From: Deltaproteobacteria bacterium
GTDB taxonomy: Bacteria > Desulfobacterota > Desulfuromonadia > Geobacterales > DSM-12255
Assembly (NCBI GenBank): GCA_021849045.1
Contig: JAJZTK010000001.1
Location: 1 to 64,000, forward strand
Direction: 5' to 3'
DNA length: 64,000 nucleotides
The notes under the pieces were generated by a model. That model was not told where the DNA came from. It saw only the letters and a list, made by a program, of their open reading frames with translations, and made no database searches. This document shows positions 39,716 to 49,100 of the stretch, piece by piece. The first letter of the stretch is position 1; every line of letters starts with the position of its first letter. The translations under genes were made by a program, and so were the position numbers.

Positions 39716-40834
39716 CTACCCGGCAATCTGACAAACCTTCAGCAACTCCCCGCCGAACGCCGCCGCCTGCCAACCCTTGAGCCCTGCGCCGGCTGCCAGC
39801 TCTTCCAGGGAAGACGGCCCCAGGTCGGCAAGTCCCTCCAATGTTTTGTTGTTCACCAGCACACCTCCTGCCACGCCCAGTCCCTGTGCCGTTTGTTCGC
39901 GCCAGCACTTAAGGGCCTTGAGGCGCTGCTCCTGCGCCCGACTCCGCTCCGGGCGACGCTCTCTCGGATAGCGCGGTTGCCGTGCCGCCGGCACGTTAAC
40001 TCCTTTGGCAATGACCGCTAACAGCTGTTTGCCGTAACGCTCGGCGAGTCGTGGCGACAGGCCGCTGATTCCGGCCAGCTCGGTAGCGGCAGCGGGCTTG
40101 CGTTCAGCCAGTTCCCGAATCGTCTCGGTTCCCAGTATCTTGAACGGCGGTACATCCCGCCGCTCGGCTTCCTGTTCGCGAAAGCGCAGCAGCTCCTCCA
40201 GCACAGCCATTGTTGGCGGGGTCATGCGGGCCGCCCCCTTGAAACGTAGGAACAGTGGCTCATCGCCCCGTTCGGTCATCCGCACTCCGGTCAGCAGCTC
40301 GCACTCTTCCAGCACCCATGCCAACCGTCCCTTGGCCGTCAGTTCCGCCTCCAGCTGCCGGCACAGCTCCGGCAACAGGGTGGTGTCCTTTGCCGCGTAA
40401 TCGATCATCTCCGGTGGCAACGGGCGCCGGGTCCAGTCTGCCTGCTGATAGCGCTTGTCCAGTTCCACGCCGAACCGCTTGCGCAGCATTGCTGCGAGCC
40501 CCACCTCCGGCTCGCCGAGGAACTGGCAGGCAATCATGGTGTCGAACAGGTTGCTGACCGTCATCCCGAAGTCACGGTGCAGCATCCGTACGTCATAATC
40601 GGCTCCGTGGAACACCTTGCGGATGGCCGGGTCTGCCAGGAGTGGCGCCAGCGCCGAGAGGTCAAGGCCGGCCAGAGGGTCGATCACCAGTGTCTCGGTT
40701 GGGGTGGAGACCTGCAGCAGGCAAACCTTTTCCCGATAGTGGTGCATGGAGTCCGCTTCCAGGTCCCAGGCCAACAGCGGTTCGCCTGACATGCGCGCGG
40801 CAGCCTGCTCCAGGGCGGCGGTGGTGGTGATCAT
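39716..40834 (-). CDS. rnd: Ribonuclease D-like 3'-5' exonuclease
   Basis: LLAWDLEADSMHHYREKVCLLQVSTP (DEDD), HGADYDVRMLHRDFG, HRDC domain. Confidence 0.88.
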   Translation of the reverse strand: MITTTAALEQAAARMSGEPLLAWDLEADSMHHYREKVCLLQVSTPTETLVIDPLAGLDLSALAPLLADPAIRKVFHGADYDVRMLHRDFGMTVSNLFDTMIACQFLGEPEVGLAAMLRKRFGVELDKRYQQADWTRRPLPPEMIDYAAKDTTLLPELCRQLEAELTAKGRLAWVLEECELLTGVRMTERGDEPLFLRFKGAARMTPPTMAVLEELLRFREQEAERRDVPPFKILGTETIRELAERKPAAATELAGISGLSPRLAERYGKQLLAVIAKGVNVPAARQPRYPRERRPERSRAQEQRLKALKCWREQTAQGLGVAGGVLVNNKTLEGLADLGPSSLEELAAGAGLKGWQAAAFGGELLKVCQIAG

Positions 40835-40915
40835 AGTAATTGGTGTCAAAATCGTTCCCTTCGGTATACGTTCAGGATGTGAGACGCTCGTCGCGTTCAC
40901 GAGACGTCCAGCGGC

Positions 40916-42004
40916 TCACCCCTGGTCAAATGTTGTTACGATCCGGTAGAGGGTCGTCCGTTGCGCGGCCCGGAAGCCGGCACCATGGATGAGGTTCACC
41001 ATCTCGTCTCCGCTCATCCGGAACCTGCAGCCGGCAGCTGCCACCACATTCTCTTCCAGCATGGTCCCCCCGAGGTCGTTGGCGCCGAAGAACAGCGCCA
41101 CCTGGGCCATTTTTGCCCCCTGGGTCACCCAGCTGGCCTGGATGTTGGGTACATTGTCCAGTACGATACGGGACAGGGCCAGCACCTTCAGATACTCCAC
41201 GCCGGTGGCGGTCTGCCCCCCCAGTTCCGTGTTGCCCGGCTGATAGGTCCAGGGGATGAAGGCGGTGAAGCTGCCGCCCTCCGCCTGGAGTTCCCGCACC
41301 CGGAAGATATGCTCCACGACCTCTCCAGGCGTCTCCGTGCTGCCGAACATCATGGTCGCCGTGGTGGGAAGTCCCTGGCGGGCCGCCTCCCGCATTACCG
41401 CGGCCCATCCTTCCCAGCCGATCTTCTTGGGGGAGATCTCAGCCCTTACCCGGTCCACCAGGATCTCTGCTCCGCCCCCCGGCACGGAATCCAGCCCGGC
41501 TGCCTTGAGGCGGCTCACGGTTTCCGGCAGGGAGAGCTTCGACACCCGGGCGATCTGGGTGATCTCGGCCGGCGACAGGGAATGGTTCTGCACGGCCGGA
41601 AAACGGGCCTTGATTTCCCGGAACAGCCGTTCGAACCAATCTATCCCCAGCCCGGGGTGGAGCCCCCCCTGCATCAGAAGCTGGGTCCCCCCCTGGTCCA
41701 CCAGTTCCCGGATCTTGGCGAAGATCTCTTCCTCGGCCAGCAGATAGGCGTCCGTGGCCCCTTCGTCCCGATAGAAGGCGCAGAATCGGCACTTGGATTC
41801 GCAGATGTTGGTGTAGTTGACGTTCCGGTCCTTCACAAAGGTGACCAGGTTGTCCGGGTGGAGTCTTTTTCTGATGCGGTCCGCGAGCTTCCCCACGACC
41901 AGCAGGTCGGCATCGGTCAGGAGCCGGAGGGCATCGGACCTGGTGATGGCAGCACCCTGTTCAACGTTGCGGATGATGGTTGCGACAGCACTCATGATCG
42001 TCAC
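40916..42004 (-). CDS. mqnC: Cyclic dehypoxanthinyl futalosine synthase (radical SAM)
   Basis: NVNYTNICESKCRFCAFYRDEGATDAY; paired with MqnE paralog. Confidence 0.88.
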   Translation of the reverse strand: MTIMSAVATIIRNVEQGAAITRSDALRLLTDADLLVVGKLADRIRKRLHPDNLVTFVKDRNVNYTNICESKCRFCAFYRDEGATDAYLLAEEEIFAKIRELVDQGGTQLLMQGGLHPGLGIDWFERLFREIKARFPAVQNHSLSPAEITQIARVSKLSLPETVSRLKAAGLDSVPGGGAEILVDRVRAEISPKKIGWEGWAAVMREAARQGLPTTATMMFGSTETPGEVVEHIFRVRELQAEGGSFTAFIPWTYQPGNTELGGQTATGVEYLKVLALSRIVLDNVPNIQASWVTQGAKMAQVALFFGANDLGGTMLEENVVAAAGCRFRMSGDEMVNLIHGAGFRAAQRTTLYRIVTTFDQG

Positions 42005-42630
42005 CGTTCCACCAGGGCCAGCCGGACGCCGAGCAGGGCAAAGATGCCGGCGGCGAGCCAGCCGAACTGCTGACCGGCCCGTGGCCGCTTTGAGATCCAG
42101 CCGCCGACACTGCCGGAGAAAAAGCCGATCAGGGAGAAGATGACCAGGGCCTGGGCCATGAAGAGGAGCCCGAGCAGCATCATCTGCAGCGGGATGCTGC
42201 CGGCGTCACGGTTCGCGAACTGGGGGAGAAAGGCAAGAAAGAAGAGCGCCACCTTGGGGTTAAGGACATTCATGACAAAGCCGCGCCGAAAGAGCGCCGC
42301 CCCCGAAGGCCCATCGACCGCACCGCTGGCCGGCAGTGCCAGCAGCCCCCCTTCGCGCACTGCCTGCCAGGCCAGATAGAGCAGGTAGGCCGCGCCCGCG
42401 TACTTCACGAGCTGAAAGGCGAGGGCCGAGGAATAGAAGAGCGCCGAGATCCCGGCCGCGGCGGCCAGGGTATGGACCGTGACGCCGCTGCACATCCCCC
42501 AGGCGGTGACGATGGCGGCCCGCCGGCCCCGGCTGAGTCCCTGGGTCACGACAAAGATGTTGTCCGGCCCCGGCGCCACGGTCAGGGCCATGGAGGCGCC
42601 GAGGAAGAGAAGGATAGTGGTTATGGTCAT
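42001..42630 (-). CDS. LysE/RhtB-family exporter
   Basis: GASMALTVAPGPDNIFVVTQGLSRGRRAAIVTAWGMCSGV, GFVMNVLNPKVALFFLAFLPQF. Confidence 0.88.
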   Translation of the reverse strand: MTITTILLFLGASMALTVAPGPDNIFVVTQGLSRGRRAAIVTAWGMCSGVTVHTLAAAAGISALFYSSALAFQLVKYAGAAYLLYLAWQAVREGGLLALPASGAVDGPSGAALFRRGFVMNVLNPKVALFFLAFLPQFANRDAGSIPLQMMLLGLLFMAQALVIFSLIGFFSGSVGGWISKRPRAGQQFGWLAAGIFALLGVRLALVER

Positions 42631-42648
42631 TACGAAATCCTTAACGCT

Positions 42649-42772
42649 CAGGTTGCTCAAAAATAGTCAGATCGTCGCATCCGCAGAAAGCTTCGAGGGA
42701 GGCGTAGCAGCGCTACGCCGCACTGAGGAGCTTGCGAGGACGGCGGCGAGATGGCTGTTTTTCAGCAACCTG
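42649..42772. repeat. 124-bp imperfect palindrome (MITE/REP-like)
   Basis: caggttgctcaaaaatag ... ctgtttttcagcaacctg ends with central ggcgtagcagcgctacgcc. Confidence 0.8.
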
Positions 42773-43852
42773 TTAGTACACCCGCAGTTCGTTGTAGAGC
42801 GTGTCCCGTTCTACCGGCACCCGCCCGGCTTTGCGGATCATGGCGATGATGCCGTCCCGGCTCATGGCCGTGGGAGAGTCTGCGCCGGCGTCGTGACCGA
42901 TCTTCTCCTCCACCACGGTGCCGTCCAGATCGTTGACCCCGAAGGCCAGTGACACCTGGGCGATCTTCTCCCCCAGCATCACCCAGTAGGCCTTGATGTT
43001 GGCGAAGTTGTCCAGGTAGAGCCGGGCCACGGCCAGGGTCTTCAGGTCGTCCACCCCGCCGCTGGCCGGGTTTTTCAGGTGCCCCAGCGGGTTGTTCTCG
43101 GACTGGAAGGCCAGCGGGATGAAAACCTGAAACCCGCCGGTCTCGTCCTGCAGCTCCCGCAGCCGACGCATGTGATCCACCCGGTCGGCATGGCTTTCCA
43201 CATGGCCGTAGAGCATGGTGGCGTTGGACTTCAGGCCGGCCCGGTGGGCCTCGGCCATGACCGCCAGCCATCGTTCGCCGCTGATCTTCTCGGGACAGAG
43301 CTGGTCCCGCACCTCCTTCGCCAGGATCTCAGCCCCGCCGCCGGTGAGCGAGCCGAGACCGGCCGATTTCAGCGTTGTCAGGGTATCCGGCACGGAGAGC
43401 CTGGCCAGACCAGCCAGGAAGTCGATCTCCACCGCCGTGAACGCCTTGATATGGAGGAGCGGCGAGACCTCACGCACCGTGCGGAGCATGTCGAGGTAAA
43501 AGTCGAACGGAAGGTCTGGATGCAGTCCGCCAACGATATGGATCTCGGTCGCCCCTTGGGCCAGCGCCTCTTCGGCCCGGCGCCGGATCTCGTCCAGGTC
43601 GTAGCAGTAGGCCCCCGGCTCGTCGGCGGTTTTTGAAAACGCGCAGAACTTGCAGCGGTTCACGCAGATGTTGGTGTGGTTGATGTGCCGGTTGACGTTG
43701 AAAAAGACCCGCCGACCGTTCTTCCGCTCGTTGACCAGGGCTGCCAGTTCTCCCACTGCCAGCAGGTCGGCGGAGTCGAACAGGAAGAGGGCCTCATCGT
43801 CGGTGAGACGGATGTTGTTATGTACTTTTTCTGTAATCTGTTCAATGGTCAT
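42773..43852 (-). CDS. mqnE: Aminofutalosine synthase (radical SAM)
   Basis: FNVNRHINHTNICVNRCKFCAFSKTADEPGAYCYDLDEI. Confidence 0.88.
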   Translation of the reverse strand: MTIEQITEKVHNNIRLTDDEALFLFDSADLLAVGELAALVNERKNGRRVFFNVNRHINHTNICVNRCKFCAFSKTADEPGAYCYDLDEIRRRAEEALAQGATEIHIVGGLHPDLPFDFYLDMLRTVREVSPLLHIKAFTAVEIDFLAGLARLSVPDTLTTLKSAGLGSLTGGGAEILAKEVRDQLCPEKISGERWLAVMAEAHRAGLKSNATMLYGHVESHADRVDHMRRLRELQDETGGFQVFIPLAFQSENNPLGHLKNPASGGVDDLKTLAVARLYLDNFANIKAYWVMLGEKIAQVSLAFGVNDLDGTVVEEKIGHDAGADSPTAMSRDGIIAMIRKAGRVPVERDTLYNELRVY

Positions 43853-44472
43853 AGACGATCTCTTGTCGCAATCTCTGTTGTTAACTTTTGTTCAAACCTG
43901 CAAAAGCTTGTCGACTTGCGCAGCTTCCGCAAATCCGTAGCGGATGACTTCATCACTTTAATCGCATGGGTTCGATCCTCATAACGCCATCCCCGCGCTG
44001 TCTTGAAGTGATTCATCATCACTGCCTTGGGATTTGGCTCGCGATCGGGCTTACTGGTACGCTTGACCGTGTATGGATGAGCAGCAGTGGAAAGGTACGC
44101 CGCGATCTTTGATTCGTCCGCCAGCAACCAGCTTTCCAGTTCCTGTTCGACACAAACCAGAAAGACCGATCTGTCTGCGACACCTGCTTTTGCTACAGCA
44201 TCCAAAAGGGCGAGGCGTTCGGCTCTGCGGCAAGGTTTGTGTTTCCTGTCGGGCCAGGCGGGGCGCAGATCCCAGACTATCAGCACCCGTTCGCAACCAT
44301 CAGCAAACAGCGCAGCCGCAACCCTCCCTGCATCACGCAGCAGGTTCTCCTTGTTGTCGAGGGTACGTGATACCGGCATAATATCTGCCCTGATCTGTGT
44401 AGCGAGATACTCGCAGACCAGCACGTCCGCCCCCTTCAAACCACATTCGAAGATAAAACCGACCTTGCTCAT
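43849..44472 (-). CDS. DUF4276-like (Toprim-like) protein
   Basis: GFIFECGLKGADVLV (Toprim-like Glu), VLIVWDLRPAWP, VEQELESWLLAD (DUF4276-like motif); ATGA overlaps with both neighbours. Confidence 0.65.
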   Translation of the reverse strand: MSKVGFIFECGLKGADVLVCEYLATQIRADIMPVSRTLDNKENLLRDAGRVAAALFADGCERVLIVWDLRPAWPDRKHKPCRRAERLALLDAVAKAGVADRSVFLVCVEQELESWLLADESKIAAYLSTAAHPYTVKRTSKPDREPNPKAVMMNHFKTARGWRYEDRTHAIKVMKSSATDLRKLRKSTSFCRFEQKLTTEIATRDRL

Positions 44473-45608
44473 GCGCCCCCCGCGGCAAGACTGCCCATGG
44501 TATAGAGCTTTCCGGGAGCGAAGTCGATAGCCCAGCGTTGCAGGTTTTCGTTGTCAGCAGGTCGCAGAAACAGAGGCTGTCCTTTGGCGTTGCGCTCCAC
44601 CAAAACCAGATGCTCAAGGGTGAGCAGATCAAGCAGGTAGGGAGAGTGGGTGGTCAAAATCACCTGTGTCGTGCCATCCAGCACGGCGTTGCGGATTTCC
44701 TCAACAAGCAGGTGGATGCTGCGTGGGTCCAGGCCGTTTTCAATTTCTTCCACCACAATCAGCGATGGCGGATTGGGGTGACGAAGCAATGCAAGCAGCG
44801 CCAGCATGCGTAGCGTCCCGGTGGAGAGCATCCACCCCGGCACCTTGAAATCAGCCTCTGCCAATTGCAGCCAGGCTTTACGCTCGATCTCGGATGAAGT
44901 CAGTGAGGGCTGAATATCTTTGGCGTACGGCAGCACATAACCCATTGTTTCCACAATACCGTCAAAGGCGTTTTGATCCTGGCGCCGCAGGTCGAGCAGA
45001 AAGTCGGCGATGTTTGAACCATCCCGGGCCAGTCGCACCCCGCCCCCGGTGCGCTGCTGCGGCACCGGCAGCCCCATCCGCTCAGGACTCAAGGTCAGAA
45101 ACTGCCAGTCGAGAACATGATGAGCCTCTTCCGCGAAGTCAGGCATTGGAGCCGAAAGGATCGAACGGCCTTGCCCATAAGTCTGCATAGCTCCTATCTT
45201 GTTGCGCTCCAGCCAGCTCCCGTCAGGATTGGAAATACGTTCCTGTGCAATAAACATGCGGTTGGCTGCCGGGTCGTTGTTCGCCTCAAGTTCGATACGA
45301 CGCACCTTTCGCGGACTCATACCGATAGCCAGTTCAAAGCTGATCGGATTTACCAACTCACCCCGACGCTCTTTGGCCTCCTGGCCTTTGTGACGCGCAT
45401 GCTCGATCCCCAGCCAGCGCTGCATGGCAATGTCAAGCCCGTCGTGGACGATACTCTGATAGGTTTCCAGTGCCTCGATCAGACTTGACTTGCCCGCGCC
45501 GTTGTTGCCGATAAAAGCGGTCAGAGACCCGAGCTTGACCACCTTGCTGTCGACAATGGCCTTGAAATTGCGGATGCGCACACTTTGCAGTCGTTTGGGC
45601 TGGCTCAT
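44469..45608 (-). CDS. AAA_21-family (OLD/RecF-like) ATPase
   Basis: FIGNNGAGKSSLIEAL Walker A; LIVVEEIENGLDPRSIHLLVEEI Walker B; QVILTTHSPYLLDLL. Confidence 0.88.
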   Translation of the reverse strand: MSQPKRLQSVRIRNFKAIVDSKVVKLGSLTAFIGNNGAGKSSLIEALETYQSIVHDGLDIAMQRWLGIEHARHKGQEAKERRGELVNPISFELAIGMSPRKVRRIELEANNDPAANRMFIAQERISNPDGSWLERNKIGAMQTYGQGRSILSAPMPDFAEEAHHVLDWQFLTLSPERMGLPVPQQRTGGGVRLARDGSNIADFLLDLRRQDQNAFDGIVETMGYVLPYAKDIQPSLTSSEIERKAWLQLAEADFKVPGWMLSTGTLRMLALLALLRHPNPPSLIVVEEIENGLDPRSIHLLVEEIRNAVLDGTTQVILTTHSPYLLDLLTLEHLVLVERNAKGQPLFLRPADNENLQRWAIDFAPGKLYTMGSLAAGGA

Positions 45609-46177
45609 TCAAACCCCTCCCCAACCCTCCCCTTGTCAAGGGAGGGAGTTTTTCGTTCCCCCCTGACAAGGGGGGCTAGGGGGGGTAGATTTTCAAGCCG
45701 ACGGCTCAAATCATCATACACTCCCTGGATATTCCGCAACACTTCGTCGTTAGTGTATCTGACCACAGTCAACCCTAATGCTTCGAGTACCTTTGTTCGT
45801 TCCGCATCGTATTCAATGGCTTCGGCGTGGCTGTCGCCATCAATCTCAATAACCAAATGGAGTTCAGAACAGTAGAAGTCTGCGATATAGTTGTCAATCG
45901 GCTTTTGACGCAGGAATTTGTAATCTGCGAACTGCCGCATGCGCAAGACTTCGTTCCAGATTTTGCTTTCAGCCTTGGTGGGATTCTTGCGGTTTTCGCG
46001 GGCGCGCTCAGTTAACTTTTTATTGTATGGGAGGAAAGCAGAATCAACGGCAAACCCCTCCCCCGCAGGTGCTAAAAGCAAACCCCTCCCCCGCCTCCCC
46101 TTGTCAGGGGAGGAGCTTTCAAGCCCCCCCCCTGATAAGGGGGGGCCAGGGGGGGGTAGGTTTTGCTTTTGACTCAC
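45605..46177 (-). CDS. DUF559 endonuclease-like protein (VSR fold)
   Basis: ENRKNPTKAESKIWNEVLRMRQFADYKFLRQKPIDNYIADFYCSELHLVIEIDGDSH; GTG start overlaps methylase stop. Confidence 0.85.
   Translation of the reverse strand: MSQKQNLPPPGPPLSGGGLESSSPDKGRRGRGLLLAPAGEGFAVDSAFLPYNKKLTERARENRKNPTKAESKIWNEVLRMRQFADYKFLRQKPIDNYIADFYCSELHLVIEIDGDSHAEAIEYDAERTKVLEALGLTVVRYTNDEVLRNIQGVYDDLSRRLENLPPLAPLVRGERKTPSLDKGRVGEGFE
45609..45695. repeat. G/C-rich double-palindrome element, copy 1 (encodes the DUF559 protein C-terminus)
   Basis: ccctccccttgtcaagggagggag and tcccccctgacaaggggggct; translated NLPPLAPLVRGERKTPSLDKGRVGEGFE*. Confidence 0.85.
46078..46165. repeat. G/C-rich double-palindrome element, copy 2 (encodes the DUF559 protein N-terminus)
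   Basis: cctccccttgtcaggggagg and cccccctgataagggggg; translated NLPPPGPPLSGGGLESSSPDKGRRGRG. Confidence 0.85.
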
Positions 46178-49100
46178 TTTATCAATCCTCTCTCCACATC
46201 GCGATAGGCATTCTGCGCGGCGATCTTCACCGGGTCGGCCACCAGGGGGAAGGTGGTCAGAATGTAGGCAAATTCTTCTTCCGTCAAGCCGTAAAGATGG
46301 GCGATGAGGCCATCCAATTCGGCCCGCAGGCGTCCGCGCTCGACCTCGTTGGTCACTCCCTGTTTATGGCTGCCGATGCCGGCCTCTTTGGCCAGGTCGT
46401 CAAATTCAGGCGTAGTGCAGATCAGCCGGGCGGCCCGCTCGACTATGGGGCGGAAGGCAGGGTCTTTTTCAGTGAGTCGCGGGACGGGGAGTTGGTAGAC
46501 ATAAAACATGTTGCAGTGCGCATTGACTTTTTGGCGAAGCATGAAATCACAAGGAAAGCTGTTCAGCAAGGCAGTTACAGCGATTAATTCCTTACGTGGC
46601 AATGAGTGTGACAGATACAGAGTATTTCCTGCGAACACGTTCTTTGGCAGAACAGCGGCTATCATGGTCCTTTCATCAGTATTTCGAGCAATGTCTCGGA
46701 ACGCAAGACGATAGGTTTGATAGTCAAGTTCCTGGCCCGAATCTTCGGTACGCTTTAATATCGCCTTTCTGCCGTCATTTTCATCTATCCAATAACGCGG
46801 CTCAGCAAAAACATGGGCAAACTGGTGGATCATCTTCCCTTCATAAAGCATCAGCCTGCCGGGTTTTAATTCGGTTTTAAATACCTTGCTGTCGTTCGTC
46901 ATATGGAACTCATTGCACAGAACAAGATTCCAGGAATTAGGGACATTTTCACCCAATAATGGAAACCTGAGGAATTTCTCCGCGATATGAGCATCAGTGC
47001 CCGTTTTGAATTCCATAAGCGACAAAGAGTCCGGTGAAAGTTTTCGTATTAACTCAACAGTTAGCTGTAACGCCCCTTCTTTCGGAAACCTGTCCAGCTC
47101 CGCCACATCATGCCTCATAAACGCTGTCGGGAAGGTTTCAGTTCTGCCACCTTTCACAAATGTCAGCACCACGAACTTGAAGCTGCGATGCACCCCCTCA
47201 AAAATCTCTTTGTTGTTTTCAAAGCAGAACAGCCCGGTTAATTCCGTTTCGGTGAACAACATTTCCCGCAACTGTTTGGTTCCCAAGTCGCTGTAGATGC
47301 CGCCGGGGATAACGATGCCGCATTCCCCGCCACTTCGCAGCAGGTTGAAACACTGCTCGGTGAAGAGTTTGTAAAGGTTGATATCGGAACCAGCTTTCTT
47401 GCCATTTACCACCGAAATCTGGTTCTTGTACTGGCTGGAACCCCGGAAATACTGGCTGACATATGGAAAACTATTCTGGTATTCAATCCAGGCAGCGCGG
47501 ATGTCGGCATCCTTCATCAACTTGGATTGTTCTTTCTCGAATTCCTTGATGGTCATCTTGTTCTTGGTGACCAGATCGGAATGATCTAGGAAAAACTCTT
47601 TGGCATTGGGCTTGAAAATCTCCCATGGCGGGTTGGTGATGATGGCGTCAAAACCGCCGCGCTTGTTGAGAATCTCGTCAAATTCGTAGCCCCAGTGAAA
47701 CGGATGCAGCGCCTCTAGGTCTTTCAAGGTCAGGGGACGCTTCTTCGGCTTTCCTTCCTTGTTTTTCGCGGTATCCCAGGTAGCCTCTTCGAATTTTATC
47801 CCCAGACGACTGAACTCTTCCAACAGGATTTTGTTAAGAGTGCCGACTGCTTCCTTCTTCTTCTGCTCGATGGTGTCCCGCATGGAACGAAGGTCTTCAG
47901 CGTATCCGGCGGTGTGACGGAACGTGTCGATCAGGCGGTTCTTCTCGGCCAATATCTCCCGATAACTCTTGCGGAACAGGTCGCCCTGGGCGTCGCGCTC
48001 ATAGTCGGCATCCGCCACGTGCAACAGGCCGATCAACGAGTTGCCTGCCAGGATGTTGAAGTCGATATTCGGCAGCGGCTCCAATTCATCGACATGTTGT
48101 GCCGCCGCTACCAGCGCCAGGAAGAGCCGCAGCTTGGCGATCTCCGTGGCCTCTTCCATGATGTCCACGCCGAACAGGTTGTCGGTGATGATCCGTTTCT
48201 TGATGAAGTAGCCGATGGATTTGTGCTCTGCCTTCTCCTTGCGTAACCAGTCGGTTAGGTTTCGGTCAGCCAGAAAATCAATCTTGCCGATGATGGCCGA
48301 GTAGATGTTGATGAGGGTCTTCATGGCCGCAACCAGAAACGCACCCGAGCCGCAGGCCGGATCGAGCAGGCTTAAGGCAGGCAGGACTTCGTGCAACAGA
48401 AAACGACAGAGCGGAGCATCGAGATTGAGCAGCAGCTCGGCAATCGAATCAAACCGGCGGGCCGCCAGCACGCCGGGGATGCCTGGAGTGTTGACCTTAT
48501 CGAGGATCAGCTTGTAGATGGTCTGTTCGCAGAGGTACTCGGTAATCTCCGGCCGCGTGTAATACGCGCCGAACGCCTTCTGGTTGATGTATTTCTCAAA
48601 GATGTAACCCAGCACATCGGGGTTGATCTCGTCGTCCTTGCCGGCCGGGGTGTCGTTCAGGTTCCAGGAATAGCGCTGGAACAGATCGAAGAGGTTTTCA
48701 AAGGCGATGTCCGGTATGCGGATGTCGGGATTTGTGTGTTCAATGGCATGGGGCAGGAAAAGCCCGCCGTTCAGGTATTTGATGGCGCCGAGAAGTTTCT
48801 TTGCCTCTGGGCTGCGCTCCTGTTCCGGCTTGGCAAATCCTTCAAAGAAGAGGGCTTTCAGAAAGACGGAAAAGAAAACCCCTCCCGGCCTCCCCTTGTC
48901 AGGGGAGGAGCTGTCTATAGTCCCCCCCTGACAAGGGGGGCTAGGGGGGGTGTTTTTGCAAAACTCCAGTTTCTCATGCAGGTAGTTCTGGTTACCGCCA
49001 TCCAGAAAGCCCTTTTTCTGGAGGAAGTAGATGAACATCAGCCGGTTGAGAAGGACTGAAGCGTACCAACGGCGCATGCGATCATCTTCAATGCCTTCGA

